In this document: in pieces, positions 9,154-16,021 of the stretch
How the letters are laid out: each line of letters starts with the position of its first letter
How positions within the stretch are numbered: position 1 is the first letter of the stretch
Origin: Palsa-504 sp963753225
GTDB taxonomy: Bacteria; Actinomycetota; Actinomycetes; Streptosporangiales; Streptosporangiaceae
NCBI GenBank assembly: GCA_963753225.1
Contig: CAVWBQ010000047.1
Location: 372,001 to 436,000 of the forward strand
Direction: 5' to 3'
Length of the DNA stretch: 64,000 nucleotides
Position numbers and translations under genes: made by a program
The notes under the pieces: model-generated
Told to the model about the DNA's origin: nothing
Seen by the model: only the letters and a program-made list of their open reading frames with translations
Database searches by the model: none

Positions 9154-9576
9154 ATGGCTGACCGCGTGATCGAAGAGCTTGACGAGGCCGAGAGCCTGCG
9201 GCTGATTTCGGCGGGCGGGATCGGCCGCATCGCCTACCAGAGCCGGTTCGGCCCGGCCGTGCTGCCGGTGAACTACCGGTGGCACGACGGGGCGGTGGTG
9301 TTCCGCACCACCCGGCACAGCGCGCTCGACGAGGACCTGCAGACCGGGATCTCCGGCGGCGACTACCTGGTGGCGTTCGAGATCGACGAGATCGACACGC
9401 CCGGCCGCCAGGGCTGGAGCGTGCTGATCCAGGGGCCCGCCCATCATGTCGAGGGCGAGGAGGCGCGCGCGAGGGCCAAGCAGGCGGGCGTAGAGCCGTG
9501 GCCCGCCGGCGAGCGGGAGCTGTTCCTGCGGATCGTTCCGAACCGCGTCACCGGCCGCCGGATCAAGCCCGGCTAG
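9154..9576 (+). CDS. Pyridoxamine 5'-phosphate oxidase-fold flavin-binding protein
   Basis: A 140-residue protein of the split-barrel PPOX family, which binds FMN or F420. Visible family features are the N-terminal LISAGGIGRIAYQS segment, VLPVNYRWHDGAVVFRT, WSVLIQGPAH and the C-terminal RIVPNRVTGRRI. Relatives in mycobacteria include dormancy-induced proteins. The substrate is unknown. The start is ATG 9154 with AAGG eight bases upstream. It is transcribed away from the CBS operon with a shared box between them. Three other proteins of this fold are encoded in the window, at 14.5-15.2 kb (fused to XRE) and 41.6 kb among them. Confidence 0.85.
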   Translation: MADRVIEELDEAESLRLISAGGIGRIAYQSRFGPAVLPVNYRWHDGAVVFRTTRHSALDEDLQTGISGGDYLVAFEIDEIDTPGRQGWSVLIQGPAHHVEGEEARARAKQAGVEPWPAGERELFLRIVPNRVTGRRIKPG

Positions 9577-9697
9577 AGCACCAGACGGGCGAGGTGATAG
9601 GCGGCGGACAGGCCGGACGGCCGCCCTGCGCCTACCACCAGCACCCGCTTACCCGTCGGCGCCGCGTCGACGGGAGCTTGCCAGATCTGCGACGGCA
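9573..9697 (-). pseudogene. Remnant of an FAD-dependent oxidoreductase N-terminal Rossmann motif
   Basis: On the minus strand this stretch reads KRVLVVGAGRPSGLSAAYHL, then ARLVL and a stop. This is nearly the FAD motif of the flavoprotein at 1257-2897 (RRVLVIGAGPSGLSAAYHLA) with one extra codon inside the glycine motif. No start and no continuation are present. It is a decayed fragment of a GltD-like oxidoreductase, wedged between the PPOX gene and the universal stress gene. It suggests rearrangement inside the island. Confidence 0.65.
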
Positions 9698-10147
9698 TTA
9701 GCTGGCGGTATCCGGCCGGGGCACGATGAGGACCGGCCGGGTGGCCATGTGCAGCAGCCGCGCTGCCACGCTGCCCAGCGGCATGCGGGGCAGGTCGGTG
9801 CGGCTGCTCGAGCCCAGCACCACGAGACGCGCGTCGTGCTTCCTGGCCGCGGCCAGGATGACCGCCGCGATGTGGCCCGTATTGGCCTCGCTGATCTCGC
9901 CTTCTGCGCTCACCCCCGCCGCCCGGAGATCGGACACGACCTTCTCGACCACCTCTTCGCCTTCCCCGTCGCCGCAGTCGATCCGTATGCGGCCGAAGCG
10001 GCCGACAGCGAATTCATGAACGTGCAACACGATGACGTGATCTCCGCTGTCGTGCGCGAACTCCCGGGTCATTTCCGCGGCCGCAACGACATGCTGGACC
10101 GGATCATGTGCTGCCGTATCAACCGCCAGCAGGATGTTCTTGCTCAT
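9698..10147 (-). CDS. Universal stress protein, single UspA domain
   Basis: A 149-residue protein with the UspA fold: N-terminal strand KNILLAVDTAAHDPVQ, and near the C terminus VVLGSSSRTDLPRMPLGSV followed by RPVLIVP, which corresponds to the ATP-binding G-x2-G-x9-G(S/T) region. The first glycine spacing is irregular, so ATP binding is likely but not certain. ATG 10147 follows GAGAGGATGAGG. It belongs to the stress-protein set of the island and may share transcription with the membrane-protein gene upstream. Confidence 0.85.
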   Translation of the reverse strand: MSKNILLAVDTAAHDPVQHVVAAAEMTREFAHDSGDHVIVLHVHEFAVGRFGRIRIDCGDGEGEEVVEKVVSDLRAAGVSAEGEISEANTGHIAAVILAAARKHDARLVVLGSSSRTDLPRMPLGSVAARLLHMATRPVLIVPRPDTAS

Positions 10148-10222
10148 TTGTCCTCATCCTCTCCGGGTACAGCCGGCCGGGGACATCGTCCGCGTCCTTC
10201 TCTGCTTATTCATAGGTTTTGT

Positions 10223-10259
10223 CCTCCGCCGGCGCCCGGGTACGGGCGCCGGCCGGAGG
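10223..10259. terminator. GC-rich hairpin downstream of membrane-protein copy 1
   Basis: CCTCCG-CCGGCGCCCG, loop GGTA, then CGGGCGCCGG-CCGGAGG form a stem of about 16 bp with one bulge. It lies after the stop of the minus-strand gene at 10285. There is no clear U tract, so it may be a terminator or an mRNA-stabilising hairpin. A weaker hairpin occupies the same place after copy 2 (11946-11979). Confidence 0.4.
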
Positions 10260-10284
10260 CGCTTGCGGGGTCATGCGGTCGGGG

Positions 10285-10878
10285 TCATGCGGTCGTGGTC
10301 TTGGGGCCCTCGGCCGGAATGGCCTCGTGGGTGACCTCGGGACGGTGCCGCAGGCTCAGCCCGAACAGGGAGGCCAGCAGGGTCAGGCCGCCGAGGCCGA
10401 AGGCGATCAGCGAGGCGATGTAGGTGATCTGGGAGACCTTCCACCAGCCGAACGCGTTCAGCAGCATGGACCGCAGCGTCTCGCCCTTGAACACGGTGGC
10501 GACCTGGCCGGCCAGCTTGGTGTTGTTCGGCTGGGCCAGCGACGCGGCCGACAGCTGGGAGTAGGTCTTGCCGCCGGCGATGTTGGCGATGTGCACGGCG
10601 ATGAAGTTGTCAGCGAAGGACTGGGCCTGCTGGCCGGTGACCAGCTGCTGCCCGGCGTACTGCGAGACCGACGGGATCATCGACGGGGTGATCTCGGTCC
10701 CGGCCTGGGGGTGCGCGAACGCGGCCTTGGGCGGGAAGAAGATCTGCTGCGCGGCGAGCTGGTTGTGGACCATGTTGTGGGTGTAGGTCGAGCCCCACAG
10801 CAGCAGGCCGCCGGCCGCCAGCAGGATCGCCGCCAGGGCGAATCCCGCGATCGCGGTCAGATGCGAATTGCGGCGCAT
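10285..10878 (-). CDS. Two-TM membrane protein, copy 1 of a near-identical pair
   Basis: A 197-residue protein from ATG 10878, led by a perfect AAGGAGG. It has an N-terminal membrane segment (about residues 8-30), an extracytoplasmic domain of about 110 residues (with NMVHNQLAAQQIFFPP and SMIPSVSQYAGQQLVTGQQA) and a second segment near ITYIASLIAFGLGGLTLLAS. I do not recognise the family. Bases 10361-10893 match 12086-12618 with a single synonymous difference, so the two proteins differ only in their C-terminal tails. A DosR-like palindrome, GGGACCTCAGTCCC, lies at 10991-11004, 113 bases upstream. Function is unknown; the duplication implies dosage or recent gene conversion. Confidence 0.8.
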   Translation of the reverse strand: MRRNSHLTAIAGFALAAILLAAGGLLLWGSTYTHNMVHNQLAAQQIFFPPKAAFAHPQAGTEITPSMIPSVSQYAGQQLVTGQQAQSFADNFIAVHIANIAGGKTYSQLSAASLAQPNNTKLAGQVATVFKGETLRSMLLNAFGWWKVSQITYIASLIAFGLGGLTLLASLFGLSLRHRPEVTHEAIPAEGPKTTTA

Positions 10879-10893
10879 CGAATGCCTCCTTAG
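10361..10893. repeat. 533-bp direct repeat, unit 1
   Basis: I compared this unit base by base with 12086-12618. The only difference is C at 10552 versus G at 12277, which is synonymous (Leu). The repeat covers most of the membrane-protein gene and its ribosome-binding site and stops exactly at the upstream TTAG. Confidence 0.95.
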
Positions 10894-10990
10894 CACGCGG
10901 ACCCCGGCTGGATCCGCTCGATTTAGCTCTTGCCTTTACTCTCCCGCCGGCCCCCGGCCCGGCGTCACGGCCGGATGTCACCACCACGTC

Positions 10991-11004
10991 GGGACCTCAG
11001 TCCC
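10991..11004. promoter_or_regulatory. DosR-like palindrome GGGACCTCAGTCCC
   Basis: Half-sites GGGAC and GTCCC are separated by four bases, the arrangement of the mycobacterial DosR core. It lies 113 bases upstream of membrane-protein copy 1. Confidence 0.6.
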
Positions 11005-11025
11005 GTACTTTCGGGCACAAAAGCA

Positions 11026-11050
11026 AAAGGGCCGCTTAACGCGGCCCTTT
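11026..11050 (-). terminator. Rho-independent terminator after the CBS gene
   Basis: A perfect 10-bp stem, AAAGGGCCGC / GCGGCCCTTT, with loop TTAAC. On the minus strand it is followed by TTTTGCTTTT. It begins 15 bases after the stop of the gene at 11065. Confidence 0.85.
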
Positions 11051-11064
11051 CTCGTGAGTGCGCT

Positions 11065-11913
11065 TTACTGGCCGAGCCGGTTCACGACGTCGACCACGCC
11101 GTCGATGTCCCAGATCAAACGGAGCGTGAGCGGCGTCAGGTCCTGCTCGTTATCTGCCCCGGGCAGGAGCGTCCCTGTCAGCGTCACCACGCCGTGCCTG
11201 ACCTCCGTCATGACCGCCTTGGCATCGGCGAGCGGGAGCTCGTCCAGGACCTGGCGGGCGTCGTGGGCGATCTCGGCGTCAGAACGCAGGAAGACGCTGA
11301 GCAGGTCGCGGCGGCTCACGATGCCGACGAGCTTGCCGTTCTCGTCGACCACCGGGAGCCTGGAGATGTGGTCCGTGTTCATCAGCCGCGCCGCGGTCGG
11401 GATGGTCGCGTCCGGGCCGATGGTGACGGCCGGGGAGGTCATCAGCGCGCCGGCGGTCAGCCGCGTGTACGGCTGCTTGCGCAGGTGCCAGCGGCGGCCG
11501 ATCGAGTCGGCCATCCGGGCCTGCCGGCGCCTCTCGTCCTCGGCGGCGAGCAGGTCGGTCTCCGAGACGACACCTACCACCTCACGGCCCATCTTCAGCA
11601 CGGGCACGCCGCTGATCCGGTGCCGGGTCAGGAGGCGGTCGATCTCCTGGTAGGGCGTGATCCGGTCCACGGTCACCACCTTGGTGGTCATCACGTCGCC
11701 GACCCGCCGGGCCCACCGGCGCTTCCTCAGTTCCTCGTGATGAGGGGCCTGGCCGCGCTTAAGGGCGGGCGGTCCCTGCTCGCCGAGGTGTTCTTGCACC
11801 GTGTCCAGCGCGCGGGTCACGTCGGAGCGGGGCGCCCGGCCGTGCAGCGACTCGTAGTACGCGGCACCCAGGTGGCGGAGCATGGCATCGAGATGAGTGT
11901 CCGTGCGCGTCAT
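11065..11913 (-). CDS. CBS-pair protein with N-terminal extension and BON-like C terminus
   Basis: A 282-residue protein. An N-terminal helical region of about 70 residues of unknown family precedes CBS1 (VGDVMTTKVVTVDRI), a charged linker, CBS2 (MTSPAVTIGPDATIPTAA, then ISRLPVVDENGKLVGIVSRR), and a BON-like tail (VMTEVRHGVVTLTGTL, then IDGVVDVVNRLGQ). It is the third CBS-BON protein in this block and the most divergent. ATG 11913 is favoured because AGGAAG lies ten bases upstream; GTG 11922 in frame is possible. It is followed by a strong terminator. It may sense adenine nucleotides. No box was found directly upstream. Confidence 0.85.
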   Translation of the reverse strand: MTRTDTHLDAMLRHLGAAYYESLHGRAPRSDVTRALDTVQEHLGEQGPPALKRGQAPHHEELRKRRWARRVGDVMTTKVVTVDRITPYQEIDRLLTRHRISGVPVLKMGREVVGVVSETDLLAAEDERRRQARMADSIGRRWHLRKQPYTRLTAGALMTSPAVTIGPDATIPTAARLMNTDHISRLPVVDENGKLVGIVSRRDLLSVFLRSDAEIAHDARQVLDELPLADAKAVMTEVRHGVVTLTGTLLPGADNEQDLTPLTLRLIWDIDGVVDVVNRLGQ

Positions 11914-12015
11914 CGTGCTCACTTCCTAACTGACTCTCCAACACGCCTTCCGGCCTGCGCCGGGGGCGCGGGCCGGAGGCGGTTAGCTGTTGTGTTGTAG
12001 TGATCCCTTCCGGGG

Positions 12016-12603
12016 TCATACGTGCGTGACGGGGGTTCCGTCGATGATCTCGTGGACGATTTCGGGGTGGCGTCCGATGGTGAGGCCGAACAGGGAGGCC
12101 AGCAGGGTCAGGCCGCCGAGGCCGAAGGCGATCAGCGAGGCGATGTAGGTGATCTGGGAGACCTTCCACCAGCCGAACGCGTTCAGCAGCATGGACCGCA
12201 GCGTCTCGCCCTTGAACACGGTGGCGACCTGGCCGGCCAGCTTGGTGTTGTTCGGCTGGGCCAGCGACGCGGCCGAGAGCTGGGAGTAGGTCTTGCCGCC
12301 GGCGATGTTGGCGATGTGCACGGCGATGAAGTTGTCAGCGAAGGACTGGGCCTGCTGGCCGGTGACCAGCTGCTGCCCGGCGTACTGCGAGACCGACGGG
12401 ATCATCGACGGGGTGATCTCGGTCCCGGCCTGGGGGTGCGCGAACGCGGCCTTGGGCGGGAAGAAGATCTGCTGCGCGGCGAGCTGGTTGTGGACCATGT
12501 TGTGGGTGTAGGTCGAGCCCCACAGCAGCAGGCCGCCGGCCGCCAGCAGGATCGCCGCCAGGGCGAATCCCGCGATCGCGGTCAGATGCGAATTGCGGCG
12601 CAT
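12016..12603 (-). CDS. Two-TM membrane protein, copy 2 of a near-identical pair
   Basis: A 195-residue protein from ATG 12603 with the same AAGGAGG as copy 1 because the repeat includes it. Residues 1 to about 175 are identical to copy 1. Only the cytoplasmic tail differs, ending TIGRHPEIVHEIIDGTPVTH plus V here. The topology is one N-terminal and one C-terminal membrane segment around an extracytoplasmic domain. An imperfect DosR-like box (GGGACCTCGGTCAC, 12689-12702) lies 86 bases upstream. Retention of two near-identical copies under separate boxes suggests a useful dose or a very recent event. Function is unknown. Confidence 0.8.
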   Translation of the reverse strand: MRRNSHLTAIAGFALAAILLAAGGLLLWGSTYTHNMVHNQLAAQQIFFPPKAAFAHPQAGTEITPSMIPSVSQYAGQQLVTGQQAQSFADNFIAVHIANIAGGKTYSQLSAASLAQPNNTKLAGQVATVFKGETLRSMLLNAFGWWKVSQITYIASLIAFGLGGLTLLASLFGLTIGRHPEIVHEIIDGTPVTHV

Positions 12604-12618
12604 CGAATGCCTCCTTAG
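12086..12618. repeat. 533-bp direct repeat, unit 2
   Basis: Partner of 10361-10893 at a constant offset of 1725 bases, with one mismatch. The intervening 1.2 kb holds the CBS gene at 11065-11913, so homologous recombination between the units would delete or invert nothing but that gene region. Confidence 0.95.
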
Positions 12619-12688
12619 TTGAACTGTTACCTCGGAGTCTGTCGCCGTCCCCGGCACCACCGTCACGGCCAGACGTCACCAGCCGCAT

Positions 12689-12702
12689 GGGACCTCGGTC
12701 AC
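12689..12702. promoter_or_regulatory. DosR-like box (imperfect) upstream of membrane-protein copy 2
   Basis: GGGACCTCGGTCAC keeps the left half GGGACC and a right half with one change. It lies 86 bases from the ATG, outside the 533-bp repeat. The promoter of copy 2 is therefore not simply a duplicate of that of copy 1, although both carry a box at similar distance. Confidence 0.5.
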
Positions 12703-12715
12703 CGGGCGGCGGGCC

Positions 12716-13309
12716 CTAGCGCCTCGGGCTCCACCGCGGCCCGTTCGCCGACCACTCCGCGTCCCACCCGGACAGCCGGCGGCGGTCGAGGGACCTGCGG
12801 ACCAGCCAGCCCGCCGTGATCAGCACGGCGGCGAGCCCGCCGATCGCCCCGCCCGCGGTCAGCTGAGCGCGGCCGGTCAGCTGGTCCCCGCTCAGCGGCG
12901 GACCGGTAAGCCGCCCGGTCTGGTCGACCCATATCCGGGTGCTGTGGCTCGCGGCCACGTCGGCCGTCACGAGCAGCTCACCGCTCCTGATCTGCCCGTC
13001 CGGGGCGCGCCAGCGGGCCTCGACGGCGACGCTGGACGCCGGCCCGTAGCCGGTCAGGACGGGTGCCGGCCGCAGCAGCGTGGCCGTGACCTGGACCAGG
13101 CTAGCCCGTTGCGCCTGGGCTTGCCGCGCGGCCGAGTCGTGACCCCAGGCCCCGGCGGCATGCGCGGCGAACGGCGCGGCGGCGAGGAGCGCGGCGAGGA
13201 GCGCGCCGAGCACGATGGTCTCGGCGCGGTCGGAACGGCGCCGCAACGGGTTCCGGTCCAGCCGCCGCCCGCGCAGCAGCCGGGCCAGCCAGCTTGTCCC
13301 GAACCGCAT
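12716..13309 (-). CDS. Rv1733c-family two-TM membrane protein
   Basis: A 197-residue protein with the signature of the mycobacterial DosR-regulon protein Rv1733c: an N-terminal DRNPLRRRSDRAE motif (family form RNPL.R.TDR.E), a first membrane segment (LGALLAALLAAAPFAAHAAG), an extracytoplasmic middle with RIWVDQTGRLTGPP, and a second membrane segment (GGAIGGLAAVLITAGWLVRR). Rv1733c is a known latency antigen of unknown biochemical function. I chose ATG 13309 because GAGAGGG lies nine bases upstream; ATG 13318 abuts that motif. It is divergent from gapdh, and a box at 13392-13405 lies between them. Confidence 0.85.
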   Translation of the reverse strand: MRFGTSWLARLLRGRRLDRNPLRRRSDRAETIVLGALLAALLAAAPFAAHAAGAWGHDSAARQAQAQRASLVQVTATLLRPAPVLTGYGPASSVAVEARWRAPDGQIRSGELLVTADVAASHSTRIWVDQTGRLTGPPLSGDQLTGRAQLTAGGAIGGLAAVLITAGWLVRRSLDRRRLSGWDAEWSANGPRWSPRR

Positions 13310-13391
13310 GGTGCCCATCCCTCTCGGCTCGCGCTTCCGGCACGCGCGGCCTGTGCCGTCCACCGTGCGCCGCGGCCGCCCGGGCCGCCAG

Positions 13392-13405
13392 GGGCCATTG
13401 GTCCC
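13392..13405. promoter_or_regulatory. DosR-like box between Rv1733c-like gene and gap
   Basis: GGGCCATTGGTCCC, a near-perfect palindrome 83 bases from each start codon. A second, weaker relative (GTGCCCATTGGCGC) follows at about 13414-13427. Both the dormancy antigen and glyceraldehyde-3-phosphate dehydrogenase could be controlled from here. Confidence 0.6.
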
Positions 13406-13488
13406 GCCTTTAGGTGCCCATTGGCGCTACATGCCGGACGGCCGGACGCGCAGGCTGGCCTGAGAGGACCTATGAGGAGGAAGCAAAA

Positions 13489-14493
13489 ATGACAACCAGG
13501 GTGGGCATCAACGGCTTCGGCCGGATCGGGCGCTCCTTCACGCGCCTCGCGCTGGACCGGACCGACCTGGAGGTGGTGGCGGTCAACGACATCACCGATT
13601 CGGGCACGCTGGCACACCTGCTGGCGTTCGACTCCACCTACGGCCGCCTCGGCCGGACCGTGGAGCACACGCCGGACTCGATGAGCATCGACGGGGTCCC
13701 GATCGCGGTGCTGTCCGAGCGGGACCCGGCCGCGATCGACTGGGGCAAGCTCGGCGCCGACATCGTGATCGAGTCGACCGGCAAGTTCCGCACCCGCGAG
13801 GGCGCGGCGCTGCACCTGAAGGGCGGCGCCAGGAAGGTACTGATCTCGGCGCCCGGCAAGGGCGTCGACCTGACCGTCGTGCTCGGCGTGAACGACGGCG
13901 ACTACGACCCGCAGCGGCACGACGTGATCTCCAACGCGTCCTGCACCACCAACTGCGTGGCCCCGATGGTCAAGGTGCTGAACGACGCGTTCGGCCTGGA
14001 ACGCGGCTTCATGACCACGATCCACGCCTACACCGGCGACCAGATGCTGCTCGACGGTCCGCACAAGGACCTGCGCCGCGCCCGGTCGGCGGCGGTCAGC
14101 ATCGTGCCCACCACGACCGGCGCGGCCCGGGCCACCGGGCTCGTCATCCCCGCGGTGGCCGGGAAGCTGGACGGGATGTCCCTCCGGGTGCCGGTGGAGG
14201 ACGGATCGCTGACCGACCTCGCGGCCGTGCTCGGCCGGGACGTCACCGCCGACGAGGTCAACGAGGCGTTCGCCGCCGCCGCGGCCTCCGGGCCGATGGC
14301 GGGCTTCCTGAAGTACAGCACCGACCCCATCGTCTCCCGCGACGTGATCGGCGACTCCGCGTCGTGCGTGTTCGACTCGCCGCTGACCCAGGCGTCCGGG
14401 ACGCTGGTCAAGGTGTTCGGCTGGTACGACAACGAGTGGGGCTACACCTGCCGGCTGGCCGATCTGGCCGCCCTGGTGGGCGCCCGCCTATAG
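13489..14493 (+). CDS. gap: Glyceraldehyde-3-phosphate dehydrogenase, type I
   Basis: A 334-residue enzyme, full family length, that oxidises glyceraldehyde-3-phosphate to 1,3-bisphosphoglycerate or runs the reverse step in gluconeogenesis. The Rossmann start RVGINGFGRIGRSF, the active-site SNASCTTNCVAP and the C-terminal WYDNEWGYTCRLADL are all present. ATG 13489 is preceded by GAGGAGG. It is divergent from the Rv1733c-like gene across a DosR-like box, and followed by a strong terminator at 14502. With pgk and gpmA at 18.3-20.3 kb, three of the lower glycolytic steps are encoded within 7 kb, mixed with stress genes. Confidence 0.96.
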   Translation: MTTRVGINGFGRIGRSFTRLALDRTDLEVVAVNDITDSGTLAHLLAFDSTYGRLGRTVEHTPDSMSIDGVPIAVLSERDPAAIDWGKLGADIVIESTGKFRTREGAALHLKGGARKVLISAPGKGVDLTVVLGVNDGDYDPQRHDVISNASCTTNCVAPMVKVLNDAFGLERGFMTTIHAYTGDQMLLDGPHKDLRRARSAAVSIVPTTTGAARATGLVIPAVAGKLDGMSLRVPVEDGSLTDLAAVLGRDVTADEVNEAFAAAAASGPMAGFLKYSTDPIVSRDVIGDSASCVFDSPLTQASGTLVKVFGWYDNEWGYTCRLADLAALVGARL

Positions 14494-14501
14494 CGCTCGA
14501 C

Positions 14502-14540
14502 ACGGAACAGGGCCCCCGAGTGGCGGGGGCCCTGTTCCGT
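14502..14540. terminator. Strong terminator after gap, between convergent genes
   Basis: A 16-bp perfect stem, ACGGAACAGGGCCCCC / GGGGGCCCTGTTCCGT, with a 7-base loop. It lies between gap (+) and the XRE-PPOX gene (-), with a T-containing tract after it on the plus strand, and may serve both directions. Confidence 0.85.
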
Positions 14541-14548
14541 TTCCGTGC

Positions 14549-15259
14549 TCAGGGAGCCGGCCGCAGCTCGATGCGGCGGCCGGTGATCTCACGGGGCACG
14601 ATCCGCACGTAGACCTCGCGCTCGCCGCCGGGCCACGGCCAGACCGCGGCGTCCTCCTGCAGGCGGCGCAGCTCCGCCGGGTGCGCGACGCGGTGCGCCG
14701 GACCGCGCACCAGCACGCTCCAGCCCTGGCGGAGCGCCTCGTCGATGTGATCGACCTCGAGGGCGGCCTGCTCGTCGGCGTGCCCGTCGATGACCGTGCC
14801 TTCGGCCGTCCTGACCACGATGGTGTCGGCCAGCACGACGAAGTTGACCGGCACCACGACCGGGCCGGAGACCGTGCTGAATGCGATCCGCCCGACGCCG
14901 CCGGGCGTGATCAGCCGGCGGCACTCGGCCGGCGTCAGCTTGCTGATGAAACGCATGTCGGCGTGGCGCTGCTGGCCGGGCGGCACGTTCGCGCCCGCGC
15001 CGAGCAGCGCGGCCGGCGTGGTCCGCAGCGCCGCGGCGAGCTGCCTGAGCGCGGCCACGGCCGGCCGGGCCGGGTACCGCTCCAGGTACTCCAGGTAACG
15101 CAGGCTCAGCCCGGCGCGCGCCGCCACCTGCGCCTGGCTCAAGTGCAGTTCGGCCCGTCGCTGCGCGACCCGCCTGCTCAGGTCGCCGGGATCGGGCGGA
15201 GACGGCCATCCGTGGTTGTCGTGCCTCGGCTCAGGCCTGGTCATGGAGTAAACGCTCAT
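14549..15259 (-). CDS. XRE helix-turn-helix domain fused to PPOX-fold flavin-binding domain
   Basis: A 236-residue protein. Residues about 28-85 are an XRE-type DNA-binding domain (RRAELHLSQAQVAARAGLS, then LRQLAAALRTTPAALLG). Residues about 100-232 are a split-barrel PPOX domain (LITPGGVGRIAFSTVSGPVV, WSVLVRGPAH, then RIVPREITGRRIEL). The C-terminal half parallels the stand-alone PPOX proteins at 9.2 and 41.6 kb. A flavin- or F420-binding domain on a DNA-binding domain suggests a redox-responsive transcription factor, which is inference. ATG 15259 is the outermost start; ATG 15244 is also possible. The leader shows only a weak AAGGG. Confidence 0.8.
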   Translation of the reverse strand: MSVYSMTRPEPRHDNHGWPSPPDPGDLSRRVAQRRAELHLSQAQVAARAGLSLRYLEYLERYPARPAVAALRQLAAALRTTPAALLGAGANVPPGQQRHADMRFISKLTPAECRRLITPGGVGRIAFSTVSGPVVVPVNFVVLADTIVVRTAEGTVIDGHADEQAALEVDHIDEALRQGWSVLVRGPAHRVAHPAELRRLQEDAAVWPWPGGEREVYVRIVPREITGRRIELRPAP

Positions 15260-15454
15260 CGGTATCGCGGCGCCCTTGCGGACACCGCTTCACCTCCTCG
15301 GCTATGTCAGCGTGCCGGGCGGGAGTGCCGCCCTCACATCACCCACCCTCAGCAGGGCGAAGCCCGGCAGGCAGTGCCCTCCGCCATGTCTGAGCGGGAC
15401 GTTCGTCCATCGCGCGCCGCCGCGGCCCACGGCGGGCGATGGTCTGGTCAGCCA

Positions 15455-15468
15455 GGGACCTCCGGCCC
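15455..15468. promoter_or_regulatory. DosR-like box upstream of cNMP-binding gene
   Basis: GGGACCTCCGGCCC, 13 of 14 bases matching the consensus, 65 bases upstream of ATG 15533. Confidence 0.6.
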
Positions 15469-15532
15469 TAGCCGCGGCGGAAAGCCGGGGTCAGGCTGGA
15501 TACCCGGACGACTAGCCTGGCGGTGGTAACCC

Positions 15533-16006
15533 ATGATCGAAGTGACGGCAGAGGCCCTGGCCACGCACCCGTTCCTGCACAATATGTCCCGCGACCACCT
15601 AGCCGTTCTCGCCGAGGCCGCCGCGGACGTCACCTTTCCCGACCGGCACCGGCTCTTCGAGGACGGCGGCGGCGCCAGCCGGTTCTGGCTGATCCAGTCC
15701 GGTCACGTGGCGCTGGACCTGCACGTGCCCGGGCAGGGCCGGATGAAGATCGACACGATCGGCATGGGTGAGCTGCTCGGCTGGTCGTGGCTGTTCCCGC
15801 CGTACCGGTGGGCCTTCGGCGCCGTGGCCGTCGGCCCGGTCGAGGCCTTCGAGTTCGACGGGCGGATAGTACGGGCCCGCTGTGAGTCCGATCCGGCGCT
15901 CGGTTACGAGGTCACCCGGCGGCTCGCCCGCGTGGTCGCGAAGCGGCTGCAGGCGACCCGGGTCCGGCTGATCACCGCGTCCAGCCAGCCGGCTGGCGCA
16001 CGCTGA
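15533..16006 (+). CDS. Stand-alone cyclic nucleotide-binding domain protein
   Basis: A 157-residue protein consisting of one CRP/FNR-type cNMP-binding beta-roll (FLIQSGHVALDLHVPGQ-like region, then IDTIGMGELLGWSWLFPP) and a C-helix. There is no helix-turn-helix after it, so it is not a CRP-type transcription factor by itself. The phosphate-binding cassette reads MGELLGWSWLFPPYRWAFGA, which lacks the usual RSA.. arginine, so cAMP binding is uncertain. It precedes the tandem universal stress protein by 15 bases, in one operon behind a DosR-like box. Confidence 0.8.
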   Translation: MIEVTAEALATHPFLHNMSRDHLAVLAEAAADVTFPDRHRLFEDGGGASRFWLIQSGHVALDLHVPGQGRMKIDTIGMGELLGWSWLFPPYRWAFGAVAVGPVEAFEFDGRIVRARCESDPALGYEVTRRLARVVAKRLQATRVRLITASSQPAGAR

Positions 16007-16021
16007 AGAGGAGGCCCGGTC

